From Streptomyces sp. NBC_00353 (GTDB lineage Bacteria; Actinomycetota; Actinomycetes; Streptomycetales; Streptomycetaceae): a stretch of DNA of 64,000 nt. Position numbers and translations under genes: made by a program. Under the pieces are notes generated by a model. It did not search any database. It had not been told where the DNA came from and saw only the letters and a program-made list of their open reading frames with translations. Positions within the stretch are counted from its first letter, which is position 1; each line of letters starts with the position of its first letter. The DNA is taken from contig NZ_CP107985.1 in NCBI RefSeq assembly GCF_036108815.1, positions 2,790,001 through 2,854,000 of the forward strand. Direction: 5' to 3'. Positions 54,870 through 64,000 of this stretch are shown here, piece after piece.

Positions 54870-55616
54870 GATGTGCCCCCTGTTGCAGTCGTGCGGGCGG
54901 GGCTGTCCGGGGAGCCTTGAGGGGTGGCGGAGAAGCTGATCGGCGTGCTCAAGGCGACAGTGTGCGGCCCCTCGGACGGCTCCCTCACCAGACTCCTATG
55001 CGGGCTCACAGCCCAAACATCGATCGGCGTCGGCGGACAGCCCCACACCCGATTTTCACGCCCGCGAGGCGTCATCCGCAGGTGAACGGCTGACTCCTAT
55101 GAAGTCACCGGCGCCGGACCGGCCGCGTACATCCGGCACCGCCCGGTCGGCCGACGATTCCTAGAGAAGACAGCCGAAGCGTCAATCGTTCGGTGGGTCA
55201 GGCCGCCGAGCGGTGCCATGACCAATCCTCACAGTCGTTCGTACAGTGGCGCGCTCCACCTTGACGCCCTGAACCAGGCCCGCTCCACGGTGTGTGGGTC
55301 GTAGCCGGACGGGATAGGAGCTGGGGTGAGTGGTGGGTTGGGGTGGTGGTCGAACTGTCTGTTTCACGCAAGGCAATGCCAGCTGCTCCGCTGTGCTGAA
55401 CGCTTGAGTTTGGCCACGAACCGCAGCCCTTGATCGCAGGGATAACAGACATGCTGGGAGCCATTGGCGGGGCAACCGTCCGTCGCGCCTTGCGCCACTT
55501 CCCCCCGAAGGATGAGCGGCGGAACGGCGCTCCCCCTCACCTACAACGAGCAACTTTGCTCTTCGTCGGGAAGGAGCGACTTCGTCGTCCGTCCCTGGGG
55601 GTGCCGGTTGCGGGCG
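54870..55616. other. Gap with possible IS110 left end, otherwise no gene
   Basis: The first 200 bases fit the non-coding left end that IS110 elements carry before the transposase. The remainder has no recognised gene on either strand. Confidence 0.4.
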
Positions 55617-56981
55617 TCAGTAGCCGGTGCCGCGCTTGACCTGGGCCCGCTCGATCTCGGTGGTCGCACCCTTGTGGTCCAAGGTGCTGCACGCGTCGGC
55701 GATGTCCTGGGTCAGACGCTCGATCTGCTCGCGGCTCAGGGTCTCCTTGACCAGGGCACGCAGGATCTTCACCCGCTCCGCGTTGGGCGGCAGCGTGTAC
55801 GCCGGCACCATCCAGCCGCGCTCGGCCGAGAGCTGCCAGGCGACGTCGGACTCGTCGTAGGCATGCTTGCCGGCAAGGCGGAAAGCGACCAGCGGCAGCT
55901 GCTCGAGGCCACTGCCGATCACTTCGAAGCGGCCGCTGCTCCGCAGGTTGTCCGCCAACGCGTGGGCGTTCTTCTGCATCGTCTCCATGACGTAGGTGTA
56001 GCCCTGGCGACCCAGCCGCACGAAGTTGTAGTACTGCGCGAGCACCATCGCCGCACCGGTCGAGAAGTTCAGCGTGAACGTCGCATCGGTCTTACCCAGG
56101 TAATTCTCGTGGAACACGAGGTCCTTGGCCAGGTCGGACTCCTCGCGGAAGACCAGCCAGCCGATACCGGGGTAGACCAGGCCGTACTTGTGTCCCGATA
56201 CGTTGATCGAACGGACCTGCTCAAGCCGGAAGTCCCATTTCGAGTCCGGGTAGAGGAAGGGCCACACGAAGCCGCCGCTCGCGCCGTCGACGTGGATCGG
56301 GATGTCGAGGTCCCGCTCCTTGCGGATGTCCCGCAGGAGCTTGTCGATCCCGACGACGTCGTCCTTGTGGCCGGTGAACGTGGTGCCGAGGACGGCGACG
56401 ACGCCGATCGTGTTCTCGTCCAGGTGGGGCTCCACGTCCTCCGGGCCGATCGTGTACTTGTCCTCCGCAAGCGGCACGATCCGCGGCTCGACGTCGAAGT
56501 AGCGGCAGAACTTCTCCCATACGACGTGGACGTCGCCGCCGAAGACCAGGTTGGGCCGGTCGGCCGACAGGTTGGCCGCCTGGCGGCGCTCCCGCCACTT
56601 CCACCTCAGAGACAGCGCGCCGAGCATGATCGCCTCGGACGAGCCCTGGGTCCGACATCCGGTGGTCTTGCCCGGTGCGTGGAAGAGGTCGGCGAGCATC
56701 CGAACGCAGCGCTGCTCGATCTCGGCGGAGATGGGGTACTCCGCGTGGTCGATGAAGTTTCGGTGGAGGTTTTCGGCGATGATCCGTTGCGCCTCCGGCT
56801 CCATCCAGGTGGTGACAAACGTGGCGAGGTTGCGCTGCGGGTCGCCCTCCATGACGAGGTCCGCATCCAGCAGCCTCATGGCGTCCGTCGCAGTCATGCC
56901 CTCCTCGGGGAAATTCTCCGAGGGAGCGGGCTCGGTCAGGAAACGGTTTCCGAACAGCGCCGCAGCGTCTCTCTTGGTCAT
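55617..56981 (-). CDS. gadB: Glutamate decarboxylase
   Basis: A 454-residue PLP enzyme of fold type I. The blocks GCRTQGSSEAIMLGALSLRWKW and PIHVDGASGGFVWPF hold the cofactor-binding Ser and Asp. VSGHKYGLVYPGIGW carries the Schiff-base Lys. It turns glutamate into GABA and consumes a proton. The N-terminus (RFLTEPAPSENFPEEGM) is the usual family start. No antiporter gene is adjacent, although a gluABCD importer lies on the distant flank. The 800-base gap upstream leaves room for a regulated promoter. Confidence 0.93.
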   Translation of the reverse strand: MTKRDAAALFGNRFLTEPAPSENFPEEGMTATDAMRLLDADLVMEGDPQRNLATFVTTWMEPEAQRIIAENLHRNFIDHAEYPISAEIEQRCVRMLADLFHAPGKTTGCRTQGSSEAIMLGALSLRWKWRERRQAANLSADRPNLVFGGDVHVVWEKFCRYFDVEPRIVPLAEDKYTIGPEDVEPHLDENTIGVVAVLGTTFTGHKDDVVGIDKLLRDIRKERDLDIPIHVDGASGGFVWPFLYPDSKWDFRLEQVRSINVSGHKYGLVYPGIGWLVFREESDLAKDLVFHENYLGKTDATFTLNFSTGAAMVLAQYYNFVRLGRQGYTYVMETMQKNAHALADNLRSSGRFEVIGSGLEQLPLVAFRLAGKHAYDESDVAWQLSAERGWMVPAYTLPPNAERVKILRALVKETLSREQIERLTQDIADACSTLDHKGATTEIERAQVKRGTGY

Positions 56982-57789
56982 GCGGAGGATTCAAACAGTT
57001 CCGGAACGTTACTCGGCGAAGAACACGCCGAGGAAGAACAGCAAGTCGTGACCTTCGTCATATCCGTCGATATTGTCGCAGCAGTTTACGCGGTCGCCTT
57101 TATACTGAGTCGTTCGCGGCCCCCAACTGCCAGCGAGGCTGCCGCGATCCGAAGAACAGGATTGGCGGGACGACCGAGGCTGGGTACAAGGCTACGTCCG
57201 ACATGACGGTAGGGCGAGGCTTCCGATGTCCCGCACTATGAATTCACTGTCGCGACCCTGGGTAAATTTCAACACATCACCGAAGTGCCGATTGCCTACT
57301 TGTTGTGAAGGCAGCATCGCCGACCCTTGAGTGCTCGTTCCAGTAGATTCATTCCTCCCTCCACTCACGGAGAGGTCAAATAGCATGAGTCTGGTTGGCC
57401 AGAAGTCCGCTTGAAGTCCCAGTGGACTTATCGCCCATTATCCCGCAGCGGTCGGGTTCCGTACTCCGGAGGCTGATTCTCTGGAGCATCTAGCCAACGG
57501 TACATTGGGCGCCGACACATTCGTCGGCGGCACATTCGCGAGCCGGAAGAAAATCGCCCTGTCGTTGGCCTGCGCGTTTCACTTGCCGGGGCGCCCCGAT
57601 CTTGATCGGAAAAGCGAAAGTTTCTTCTGAGCTGGGAGATAAGGATCGCCGAAGATTTGTGGTATCCGAGCAGGAAGGAGCTTTCTGCGTGCACACTCCG
57701 CCTCGCGCCCCGAGCTCGTCGTCTCGGTCCGACGGTCACGGGCAGTCACGCCGGGTGCCGTCTGCTGGCCGATTGCGGGGCGCCCGGTC
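56982..57789. other. Long intergenic region upstream of gadB
   Basis: About 800 bases with no gene that I support. Codon use in the short open frames is unlike the flanking genes, and several stretches are AT-richer (TTTATACTGAG near 57099). It should contain the gadB promoter on the minus strand. Confidence 0.5.
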
Positions 57790-58365
57790 TCACGGGGATG
57801 TGTCGGTGGCGGTGTCGGACAGCCGGCTCTCGCCGGTCCGGACTGCTCCGAGGAAAAGTCGAAGGCCAAGACCTAGGACGAGGAGATCGAGCAGCATCTG
57901 GACGGTGACGATCAGGTGGGCGGCTTCGCTGGTGGCGGTGATGTCGCCGAAGCCGACCGTGGTGAAGGTCGACACGGTGAAGTAGAGGGTGTCGGTGCGG
58001 GTGAGGGCGTGGGTGTGGGTACTGAAGTTCGCCGGATTATCTTGGGCGAGGATGAAGTACGCTGCGGCGAACAGCAGCAGGAATAGCGGTGTGGTGACCG
58101 AGAGTGCCTCGACCGCCCGGATGGCGGGGTAGTCGGCGCGGGTGATCGAAATGACCTGCCAGGTCACGGCTCCGGCAAGGATCAGTAGCGCGACTGACAA
58201 TGACGCCGGGATCGGGACCGACAACTTCTCGAGTTGATGCAGCGGGACGAGGTAGTACAACGCGACCAGACTCAGCGAGGTGGCCAGGATACGCACGAAT
58301 GCAAACAAGGTCAGCCGTCGCCGCTGTGCCGGGGGCAGGGAGCGGAGCGGTTTCGGGATAAACAT
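57790..58365 (-). CDS. Two-helix-pore potassium channel family protein
   Basis: A 191-residue membrane protein. The selectivity filter TVGFGD lies near residue 139 in TDTLYFTVSTFTTVGFGDIT, between two hydrophobic helices. Two further helices lie upstream (LFAFVRILATSLSLVALYYLV, then LSVALLILAGAVTWQVISI). No regulatory RCK domain is attached. It probably conducts potassium across the membrane. It starts at ATG 58365. Confidence 0.88.
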   Translation of the reverse strand: MFIPKPLRSLPPAQRRRLTLFAFVRILATSLSLVALYYLVPLHQLEKLSVPIPASLSVALLILAGAVTWQVISITRADYPAIRAVEALSVTTPLFLLLFAAAYFILAQDNPANFSTHTHALTRTDTLYFTVSTFTTVGFGDITATSEAAHLIVTVQMLLDLLVLGLGLRLFLGAVRTGESRLSDTATDTSP

Positions 58366-58444
58366 CTAGCGGCCTCCGGTTCACACGGTCGCGTCCTCGG
58401 AGCGGTGTAAATCTCGACGAGGTAGGTGCCGTGGAGTGGATATT

Positions 58445-58700
58445 ACGAGACGTCCGTGAGTGTGCCGTTGATCCCGGCGGCGGTTCGCCTGATCGAGGTC
58501 AGGAGTTCGGCCAGGGATCGGCGGAAGTCTTGGAGGCGGCGTAGGCCGACGGTGGCATGGTGAAGCCGCGCGAGGCCCGGTCGAGGACGGCCCAGACCAG
58601 GCTGATGCAGGTGGTCTCGCTGGGGAAGCGGTCGATGACCTTGGCCCGACGGCGGGCAAACGTACTACCGCGGTCGGTGTAGTGGCTTGGTTTGTACCGC
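58445..58700 (-). pseudogene. Transposase C-terminal remnant (IS256-like)
   Basis: Read on the minus strand, one frame gives YTDRGSTFARRRAKVIDRFPSETTCISLVWAVLDRAS. After a frame change it gives VGLRRLQDFRRSLAEL. This pattern resembles the C-terminal tail of actinobacterial IS256-like transposases as I remember them. No start or catalytic core is present. It lies between the channel and the TehA-like gene. Confidence 0.4.
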
Positions 58701-58735
58701 CGCGCCAGAGGTGCCCAGAAAGGCCCCCTGCCACG

Positions 58736-59317
58736 GTCTCGGCACAGGTCACCGGGAGTGCGCGGTCAAGTGCCTGACCAGCCCGACGAGTGCGAGCACC
58801 CAGGCGGTGACGGCGATCCAGAGCAGTACCTGGCCCGGCGTCCGCAGCCAGCCGACGGCCGCGGCGTCGGCGACGGACAGGGTGGCGACGGCCGTCATGC
58901 CCATCGGGAAGACCGTCGCCCAGCGCCTCATGTCGTAGCGCAGACGCGGCCAGCGCGCCTCGGCGAAGACGAGGACGGCGTACCAGCACACGGAAAGCGC
59001 GAGCGTGACCAGAGTGAGCGCACGCAGCGCGTCGTGCAGAGCGGTGCCGCGCCAGGCGGGCACGGCCAGCAACTTCGCCCCGGCGAGCGCGGAGATCGCC
59101 AGCGTCCCGCCCGCCACCCACTGCTCGCCCGCGCCGGACCGCACCTGGCCGAGGTCGAAGCGGAGGAAGGCGATCGGGTAGAGCGCCAGCCCGAGCACGA
59201 AGCAGCCCAGTGCCGGCCAGGCGAGCCACCCGGACGGCAGCGAGAAGGCCAACGTCCCACCCAGCACGGCCAGGCCCTGCGTCGCGACACACACCAGGAA
59301 CACCGTGCCCGGCAAGC
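58736..59317 (-). repeat. 582-bp duplicate of the TehA-like gene end (copy 2, inside the gene)
   Basis: Source copy of the segment at 52782-53363. The match begins 13 bases past the gene's stop and ends within codons for RRLPG, so it covers the last 188 codons. Confidence 0.85.
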
Positions 59318-59708
59318 GCCTCCGCCAGTGCCGCACCACCGAGGTCAGCAGCACCGGCCAGATCAGTACCGCGACGACCAGCGCGGCGACGGCGACACCC
59401 GACCATCCCTGTAGTGCGAACCAGGTCCCGAGGATGGTCGTCGCGGCCACTGCGGTCAGCGCGGGTGGCGTGTCTGCCTTGGCCTTCCACTGTTCCCGTT
59501 CGCGCAGTAGTTGCCGCGCGAAGTCGACGGCGAGCGCGAGCCACGCGATGGCGGCGAGGACGAGCAGGACCCATGAGAGCGCCTCCTGTCCGACCAGGTG
59601 CAGCCCGATGGAGACGATCCCGGTCGCCATCACCGCTGTTCCTGCTCCGGGGGGCAGCGCCACCCACCAGCCGACCAGCCCGTCCTCGGCCGGGGCACGA
59701 TCACCCAT
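58749..59708 (-). CDS. TehA/Mae1/SLAC1-family transporter (TDT family)
   Basis: A 319-residue protein with about ten hydrophobic helices, from ATG 59708 after GGGGGG. PPGAGTAVMATGIVSIGLHLVG at the N-terminus and FPMGMTAVATLSVADAAAV near residue 275 are the two characteristic pore blocks of tellurite-resistance/dicarboxylate transporters. It may export sulfite, dicarboxylates or anions. The full-length gene is intact. Its 3' 582 bases are duplicated at 52782. Confidence 0.85.
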   Translation of the reverse strand: MGDRAPAEDGLVGWWVALPPGAGTAVMATGIVSIGLHLVGQEALSWVLLVLAAIAWLALAVDFARQLLREREQWKAKADTPPALTAVAATTILGTWFALQGWSGVAVAALVVAVLIWPVLLTSVVRHWRRRLPGTVFLVCVATQGLAVLGGTLAFSLPSGWLAWPALGCFVLGLALYPIAFLRFDLGQVRSGAGEQWVAGGTLAISALAGAKLLAVPAWRGTALHDALRALTLVTLALSVCWYAVLVFAEARWPRLRYDMRRWATVFPMGMTAVATLSVADAAAVGWLRTPGQVLLWIAVTAWVLALVGLVRHLTAHSR

Positions 59709-59775
59709 CCCCCCACAGTGTGTGGCGGTGGTACGAGCCGCAACTGCAACGCCGTGTCCCACGGGCGAGCGGGCG

Positions 59776-59991
59776 TCAGTCCAGCGGACGTCGGCGCGAC
59801 GGCTCACAACGGCCCGTGTGCCGCAGATCGTGAAAATGCAGCTCAGCCCTGACGCCCGCCGCCTTCCCCGCCTGGACCCAATCGTCCCGGAAGTTGCTCC
59901 GCCGAAGCTGTCCACCCTGCGGACCGACGGCCAGGACGGTGCGCTGGTGGCTGCCATGGCCTCGGAAGCAGCGGAGTCTGTCGTCTTCCAT
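59776..59991 (-). pseudogene. Tyrosine recombinase (integrase) C-terminal remnant
   Basis: The frame reads RRSNFRDDWVQAGKAAGVRAELHFHDLRHTG, which is the HxLRHT box of phage-type integrases with its preceding helix. The final Arg-to-Tyr part is gone, and the frame runs into an unrelated tail. It is a dead fragment. Confidence 0.75.
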
Positions 59992-60008
59992 GCCGAAGCC
60001 GTGCCTGC

Positions 60009-60851
60009 CTACGGATGTTCACCGAGTTGGAGGAGGCCGGCGACGGAGAAGCACAGGGCGCCGGTGAGGGTGCCCCAGTTGGCGATGTCGGCGTTCACCA
60101 GGCTGCCGGTGGCGGGGCGGGTGAAGGCGGCGAGCGCGGAGACCATGAACAGGACGGAGCCGAGCTGGTTGACGACGACGATCCACCAGCCGAGGTTGTG
60201 CGGGCGGGCGCAGGGCCGGCCGTGGCACGTCTCGACGAAGCCCAGGTGGCCGGAGACCAGGAAGAGGACGCAGCCGATCACGTCGGGCGCCCAGATCAGC
60301 CGGTTGACCTGCCGGACGTTCAGGCCGTGCAGGAAGGAGTCCAGCAGGTTGACGGCGAAGACGAGGGTGCCCGCGAAGAGGGCGAACGCGCTCAGCCAGT
60401 CCACCCGCATCGGCTCGTAACTCCACCACCGCCAGCGGCGGGTGACCAGCCGGCCTTCGCCGCCGCCGACGTGGCGGGGCGCGTTGATCACCTGGAGCAG
60501 CGAGACGTACCCGCCGGTGTTGAAGAACAGCCCGCCCGCGAAGTAGATCGAGGCGCACTCGGTGGCGTCGCCGGAGCCGAACTGGGCGACGGCCCCGCCG
60601 ACTGCGAAGAGGGCCCCGCCGATGACGAAGGCGATCGCGGCGATGGCGTTGAGTCTGCGCAGCCGGGTGAGGGCAACGGCGTCCGCACGGGTGTGCCGAG
60701 TGGCCGCCGCACCGGCGGGACGGACGGCGAGTACTCCGCGCCGCCGCGCGAGTCGGGACTCCCACACGGCGGTGCCGCCGCCGGGAAGGTGCCAGGTGAG
60801 CCGGGTGGCGAACGGTCCCGCGCCCTCGGCGCGCTCCTCAGGCTGCCCCAC
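60009..60851 (-). CDS. YrhK-like membrane protein
   Basis: A 280-residue protein with about seven hydrophobic helices. The blocks AAIAFVIGGALFAVGGAVAQF and WGTLTGALCFSVAGLLQL fit YrhK-domain proteins. Their function is unknown. The first 60 residues are soluble and Arg-rich. A GTG start at 60851 has only a weak ribosome binding site, so the start could be further in. Confidence 0.75.
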   Translation of the reverse strand: MGQPEERAEGAGPFATRLTWHLPGGGTAVWESRLARRRGVLAVRPAGAAATRHTRADAVALTRLRRLNAIAAIAFVIGGALFAVGGAVAQFGSGDATECASIYFAGGLFFNTGGYVSLLQVINAPRHVGGGEGRLVTRRWRWWSYEPMRVDWLSAFALFAGTLVFAVNLLDSFLHGLNVRQVNRLIWAPDVIGCVLFLVSGHLGFVETCHGRPCARPHNLGWWIVVVNQLGSVLFMVSALAAFTRPATGSLVNADIANWGTLTGALCFSVAGLLQLGEHP

Positions 60852-61135
60852 GGCCCGAGCCTAGACGTCGGACAGGAGCGGAAGGCGGCCGAAACGCCGT
60901 CCTGCCGAACTGTCACTTCAGCCCGCGGGAGTGCGGCACGGTACCCGGCCTCGGCGGCGGGAAGAGGGGTTCGACCGGCTCATGCGGGCAGGATAGCGGC
61001 GGTACCACCCCCTTCCCCCGGGCTGATGGGTGGGCATCGCCTGGCGCCGCGCCACCACAGCTGGCGGCCGCAGGCGCGTCGGCACGGACCCCGTCAAGCG
61101 CCGGTATCTCGTCACGTCGCGTGCTTCGGATGTCG
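60852..61135. other. Intergenic, nothing recognised
   Basis: Between the YrhK-like gene and the acyl-CoA synthetase. No gene or motif supported. Confidence 0.45.
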
Positions 61136-62629
61136 TCAGGGGCGGGTGTCTTCAGGGAGCGCACGGGGAATCTCGCGCTTGAGGATCTTCCCGGTGGCGC
61201 CCTTGGGGAGGGCATCGAGGATCCGGACTTCACGGGGGTACTTGTAGGGAGCGACGCGTGCCCGTACGAACTCACGTAGCTCGTCCGCCGTGGCCTCGTT
61301 GCCGGGGTGCAGGGCGACGGCGGCGGCGACGTCCTCGCCGAGGGTGGGGTGAGGGATGCCGATCACGGCGGCTTCGGCGACAGCGGGGTGTTCGTGGAGG
61401 ACCTCTTCGATCTCGCGGGGGTAGACGTTGTAGCCGCCGCGGATGACCAGGTCCTTCTTGCGGTCGACGATGAAGTAGTAGCCGTCCTCGTCGACGGTGG
61501 CGAGGTCGCCGGTGCGCAGCCAGCCGTCGACGATGGTCTCGGCGGTGGCCTCGGGGCGGCCCCAGTAGCCCTTCATGATGTTGTGGCCGCGGACGCAGAG
61601 TTCGCCGACGCCGTCCTTCGCGTCGATCAGGCACAGCTCGATGCCCTCGATCGGGGTGCCGATGGAACCTGCCTTGCGCGGGCGGTCCGGGTGGTTGAAG
61701 GAGGCGACGGGCGAGGTCTCGGACATGCCGAAGCCTTCCAGGACGGGGCAGTCGAAGGCTGCCTCGAACGCGTGCAGGACCTCGACGGGCAGCGAGGCGC
61801 CACCGGAGGCGCACAGCCGCAGGGTGGAGGCGTCGTGGGCGCCGGGCTGCTGTGCGTCTGCGGCGAGCATGGCTGCATACATCGTCGGCACGCCCTCGAA
61901 GATGGTGACCTGCCGCTGCTGGATGGTCTGCAGGGCCAGGGCGGGGTCGAAGCGGGGCATCAGGGTGAGGCGGGCGCCGCTGGTCACTGCGGCGTTCATG
62001 GCGCAGGTCTGGCCGAAGGCGTGGAAGAGCGGCAGGCAGCCCAGCAGGACGTCCTCCGGGCTGAGCCGGAGCAGTGGCGTCGCGATGATCTCGGAGTTGC
62101 GGACCAGGTTGGCGTGGGTGAGCTCGGCGCCCTTGGGAACTCCGGTGGTGCCGGAGGTGTAGAGGATGACCGCGGTGTCCTGCTCCTCGCGGCTCCGCTC
62201 GGGCGCGGGGAACGGGTGGGCGGCGAGCAACTGGGTGAGCGAGCCGGGCCCGACAGGCACTACGTCGGCGGCAGTGCCCTGGGCCCCGGCAGCGGCCTCC
62301 TCCGCGACCGGGGCGAAGGCGAACAGCAGCACCGCGCCCGAGTCGCCCAGGTAGTGGGCGACTTCGCGCGACTTGAGGAGGGGGTTCATCGGGACGACGA
62401 TGGCGCCGGCGCGCAGCACGCCGTAGTACAGGACCGGGAACTCCAGCAGGTTGGGCAGCATCAGACCGACCCGGTCACCGGGGGTGACACCGCGTGCGGC
62501 GAGCAGCGCGGCCACCCGGCCGGCGAGCGTGTGAAGTTCGGTGTAGGTAAGCGAGTGGTCGCCGAGTTCGACGGCGACGCGGTGGCCGTGTGCTGCGGCG
62601 GTACGGCTGAGGAGGTCGGCGAGGTTCAC
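61136..62629 (-). CDS. Long-chain acyl-CoA synthetase / AMP-dependent ligase
   Basis: A GTG start gives 497 residues. The P-loop-like YTSGTTGVPKGAELTH lies near residue 155. GFGMSETSPV and GWLRTGDLATVDEDGYYFIVDRKKDL (A8-type hinge) follow, and the C-terminal PKGATGKILKREI has the catalytic Lys. The enzyme activates a carboxylic acid with ATP and joins it to CoA. It follows an aldehyde dehydrogenase by 54 bases on the same strand, so the pair may oxidise an aldehyde and activate the resulting acid. Confidence 0.9.
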   Translation of the reverse strand: MNLADLLSRTAAAHGHRVAVELGDHSLTYTELHTLAGRVAALLAARGVTPGDRVGLMLPNLLEFPVLYYGVLRAGAIVVPMNPLLKSREVAHYLGDSGAVLLFAFAPVAEEAAAGAQGTAADVVPVGPGSLTQLLAAHPFPAPERSREEQDTAVILYTSGTTGVPKGAELTHANLVRNSEIIATPLLRLSPEDVLLGCLPLFHAFGQTCAMNAAVTSGARLTLMPRFDPALALQTIQQRQVTIFEGVPTMYAAMLAADAQQPGAHDASTLRLCASGGASLPVEVLHAFEAAFDCPVLEGFGMSETSPVASFNHPDRPRKAGSIGTPIEGIELCLIDAKDGVGELCVRGHNIMKGYWGRPEATAETIVDGWLRTGDLATVDEDGYYFIVDRKKDLVIRGGYNVYPREIEEVLHEHPAVAEAAVIGIPHPTLGEDVAAAVALHPGNEATADELREFVRARVAPYKYPREVRILDALPKGATGKILKREIPRALPEDTRP

Positions 62630-62683
62630 CTTCGGCCTCTCGTCTGACGGTGGCGGTTCGGGGGCGGCGGGGTGCGGGCGGTG

Positions 62684-64000
62684 TCAGCCGCGCAGTGCGG
62701 AGGCGAAGATGCCGGGGAGCTTGGCGATCGCCGGTGCGGCGGTGAAGCGGGTGACGCGTTCGATGGTGGTCCGGGCGGTGCGGTTGGTGACGAAATAGGG
62801 CGGGCGGGGCGACAGTGACGGGGAACCGGCGAACAGGCCGCGCGGGGCGGGGGCGAAGGGTGCACGCAGCACGGTCTTCTCGATGTCCTCGAGCATGAAG
62901 GCGTTGTGGACGAAGCCGATGCCGCTGCCGATGTCCTGGCGGGTGTGGCCGGGGTAGGCGCCCCAGGGCGTGTAGCCGAGCAGGAAACCGATCGCGGACC
63001 AGCAGTTGACGCCGAGGGTCCCGTAGCGCAGCCCGGCCACGGCCGCCTCGACCGCAGAGCGGTGGTGCTTCTCGGTCCGGGGGTGGACGATCAGGGTCGC
63101 GCCGAGGGTGCCGGGGAGCTTGTCGTTGGCGAAGTCGACGGCGTGGCGCAGGAATTCGGCCGCGGTCGCGCCGGGCAGGCGGACCACGCCAAGTGCGCTG
63201 CCGAAGACCTCGTCGGTGATCAGCATGTCGTCGTGGTCGGTGATGTCCGGGACCAGCACGCGGCAGGGGCCGTCGCCGTGGGTCTCGGCCTTGGGGTGTG
63301 CCTTGAGGACCGCGCCGAGACGCTGGTCTGCCCCGGGGTAGTAGTCGGTGCGCGGCGGCAGCTCGCGCAGCACCTTCCGGATCTGCTCCAGCAGTCGCTC
63401 GGTACCGTCCCACTCCGCCGGCAGGACCAGGATCTGACTGGCGATGCAGTTGTGGCCGGAGTTGTTCATCTTGCTGGTCACGATGTGCTCGGCCTGGAAG
63501 CGGAAGTCCGCCTCGCTCCACGGCCCGGGGGCCACGATGCACGGGCTGACCCCGCCCAGCTCACTGCTGAACGGCTTGCCGAGAAGCGGCGTGTCGTCGC
63601 GGCGGCGCTGCGCGGCCTGCTCGTCGGTCCCCCACACGATCGCGTCGTGGGTGCGGTCGCTGCCGGTGACATGGATGGCGTCCACGCCGTCGTGCGCGGC
63701 GAGATGGCCGCCCTCCGCCGCACCGCCGTCGACGAACCGCAGCCAGCCGTGCTCGACGAACTCGGCGAAGACCAGCTCGAAGTGCCGCCGGAGGTAAGCG
63801 TTGACCGGGTTCATCTTCGCAACCACGACCTGGCCCTCGACATACAGCTTGTGCAGGATGTCCAGGGCGGTGATGGCCGCGACATTTCCCGCGCCCAACA
63901 CCAGGGCGACGGCCGGGCGTCCGGGCCGCCCGCGGTACTCGCCGGCGGCCCGGTCTCGCACCTGCTGCGCGCTGGTGCCAGCGCGCATCCACACCTGGGC
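62684..64000 (-). CDS. Aldehyde dehydrogenase family protein (runs off right edge)
   Basis: The frame is open to the window end, so the N-terminus is missing. About 439 residues are visible, ending GIFASALRG. The Rossmann block VALVLGAGNVAAITALDILHKLY is unusual in reading GAGNV. The catalytic Cys lies in NNSGHNCIASQ, and the downstream VFGSALGVVRLPG is typical. It oxidises an aldehyde to an acid with NAD(P). Because the N-terminal part is outside the window, subfamily is not assigned. Confidence 0.85.
   Translation of the reverse strand, partial: AQVWMRAGTSAQQVRDRAAGEYRGRPGRPAVALVLGAGNVAAITALDILHKLYVEGQVVVAKMNPVNAYLRRHFELVFAEFVEHGWLRFVDGGAAEGGHLAAHDGVDAIHVTGSDRTHDAIVWGTDEQAAQRRRDDTPLLGKPFSSELGGVSPCIVAPGPWSEADFRFQAEHIVTSKMNNSGHNCIASQILVLPAEWDGTERLLEQIRKVLRELPPRTDYYPGADQRLGAVLKAHPKAETHGDGPCRVLVPDITDHDDMLITDEVFGSALGVVRLPGATAAEFLRHAVDFANDKLPGTLGATLIVHPRTEKHHRSAVEAAVAGLRYGTLGVNCWSAIGFLLGYTPWGAYPGHTRQDIGSGIGFVHNAFMLEDIEKTVLRAPFAPAPRGLFAGSPSLSPRPPYFVTNRTARTTIERVTRFTAAPAIAKLPGIFASALRG

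Noticed and set aside
55182..55553. Minus-strand open frame of 123 codons
   Set aside because: Low-complexity Arg/Pro text without start signal or family.

Overview
The window is high-GC actinobacterial DNA and almost certainly comes from a Streptomyces chromosome. It has GTG/TTG starts with purine-rich ribosome binding sites, a gluABCD glutamate importer, a mycoredoxin, a FemX-like start and many tightly packed high-GC genes. It reads as a conserved flank (1-10.96 kb), a long accessory and defence island (about 11-60 kb) full of insertion sequences and broken genes, and a second more ordinary flank (60-64 kb).

Left flank: the N-terminus of a FemX-like peptidoglycan enzyme, a lipoprotein L,D-transpeptidase, a secreted alpha/beta hydrolase, the gluABCD operon, small conserved genes (DUF6278-like protein, mycoredoxin, lipoprotein), exonuclease III, an MBL-fold hydrolase and a fused PcaD-PcaC protein.

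Defence island, part 1 (11.4-19.5 kb): a DISARM class 1-type operon in decay. An ISAs1-family element sits where the 5' part of the operon should be. Only the C-terminal tail of drmMI survives. drmA and drmC are intact, and drmB carries one in-frame TGA.

Part 2 (19.9-28.5 kb): two direct repeats of about 175 bp, each with a 12-bp hairpin, bracket an 8 kb segment. It holds an excisionase-like HTH protein, a broken serine recombinase, a broken IS630 transposase, a short prokaryotic Argonaute with a DUF4365-APAZ partner (a SPARDA-type system), a GIY-YIG protein and a DUF6308 protein.

Part 3 (28.6-35.4 kb): a second, archaeal-size aspartyl-tRNA synthetase whose leader carries a T-box riboswitch with a GAC (Asp) specifier, followed by hypothetical genes, a secreted cyclophilin and a nuclease-like hypothetical protein.

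Part 4 (35.5-44.3 kb) is the most novel locus. It holds a protein with two dsRNA-binding-like domains flanking an RNase III-like domain that lacks the catalytic signature. Next to it are two convergent Ser/Thr kinases that share a C-terminal module. One kinase is fused to a predicted beta-propeller and the other to a C5-cytosine methyltransferase fold without the catalytic cysteine.

Part 5 (44.8-60 kb): two IS110 elements (one frameshifted), a DHA2-type exporter, a catalase-like/DyP peroxidase operon, a GAP-family membrane protein, glutamate decarboxylase, a potassium channel, and a TehA/SLAC1-type transporter whose last 582 bp are duplicated 6 kb away. Transposase and tyrosine-recombinase remnants lie near the right edge. 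The window closes with a YrhK-like membrane protein and an acyl-CoA synthetase/aldehyde dehydrogenase pair that runs off the end. No tRNA, rRNA or CRISPR array was seen.
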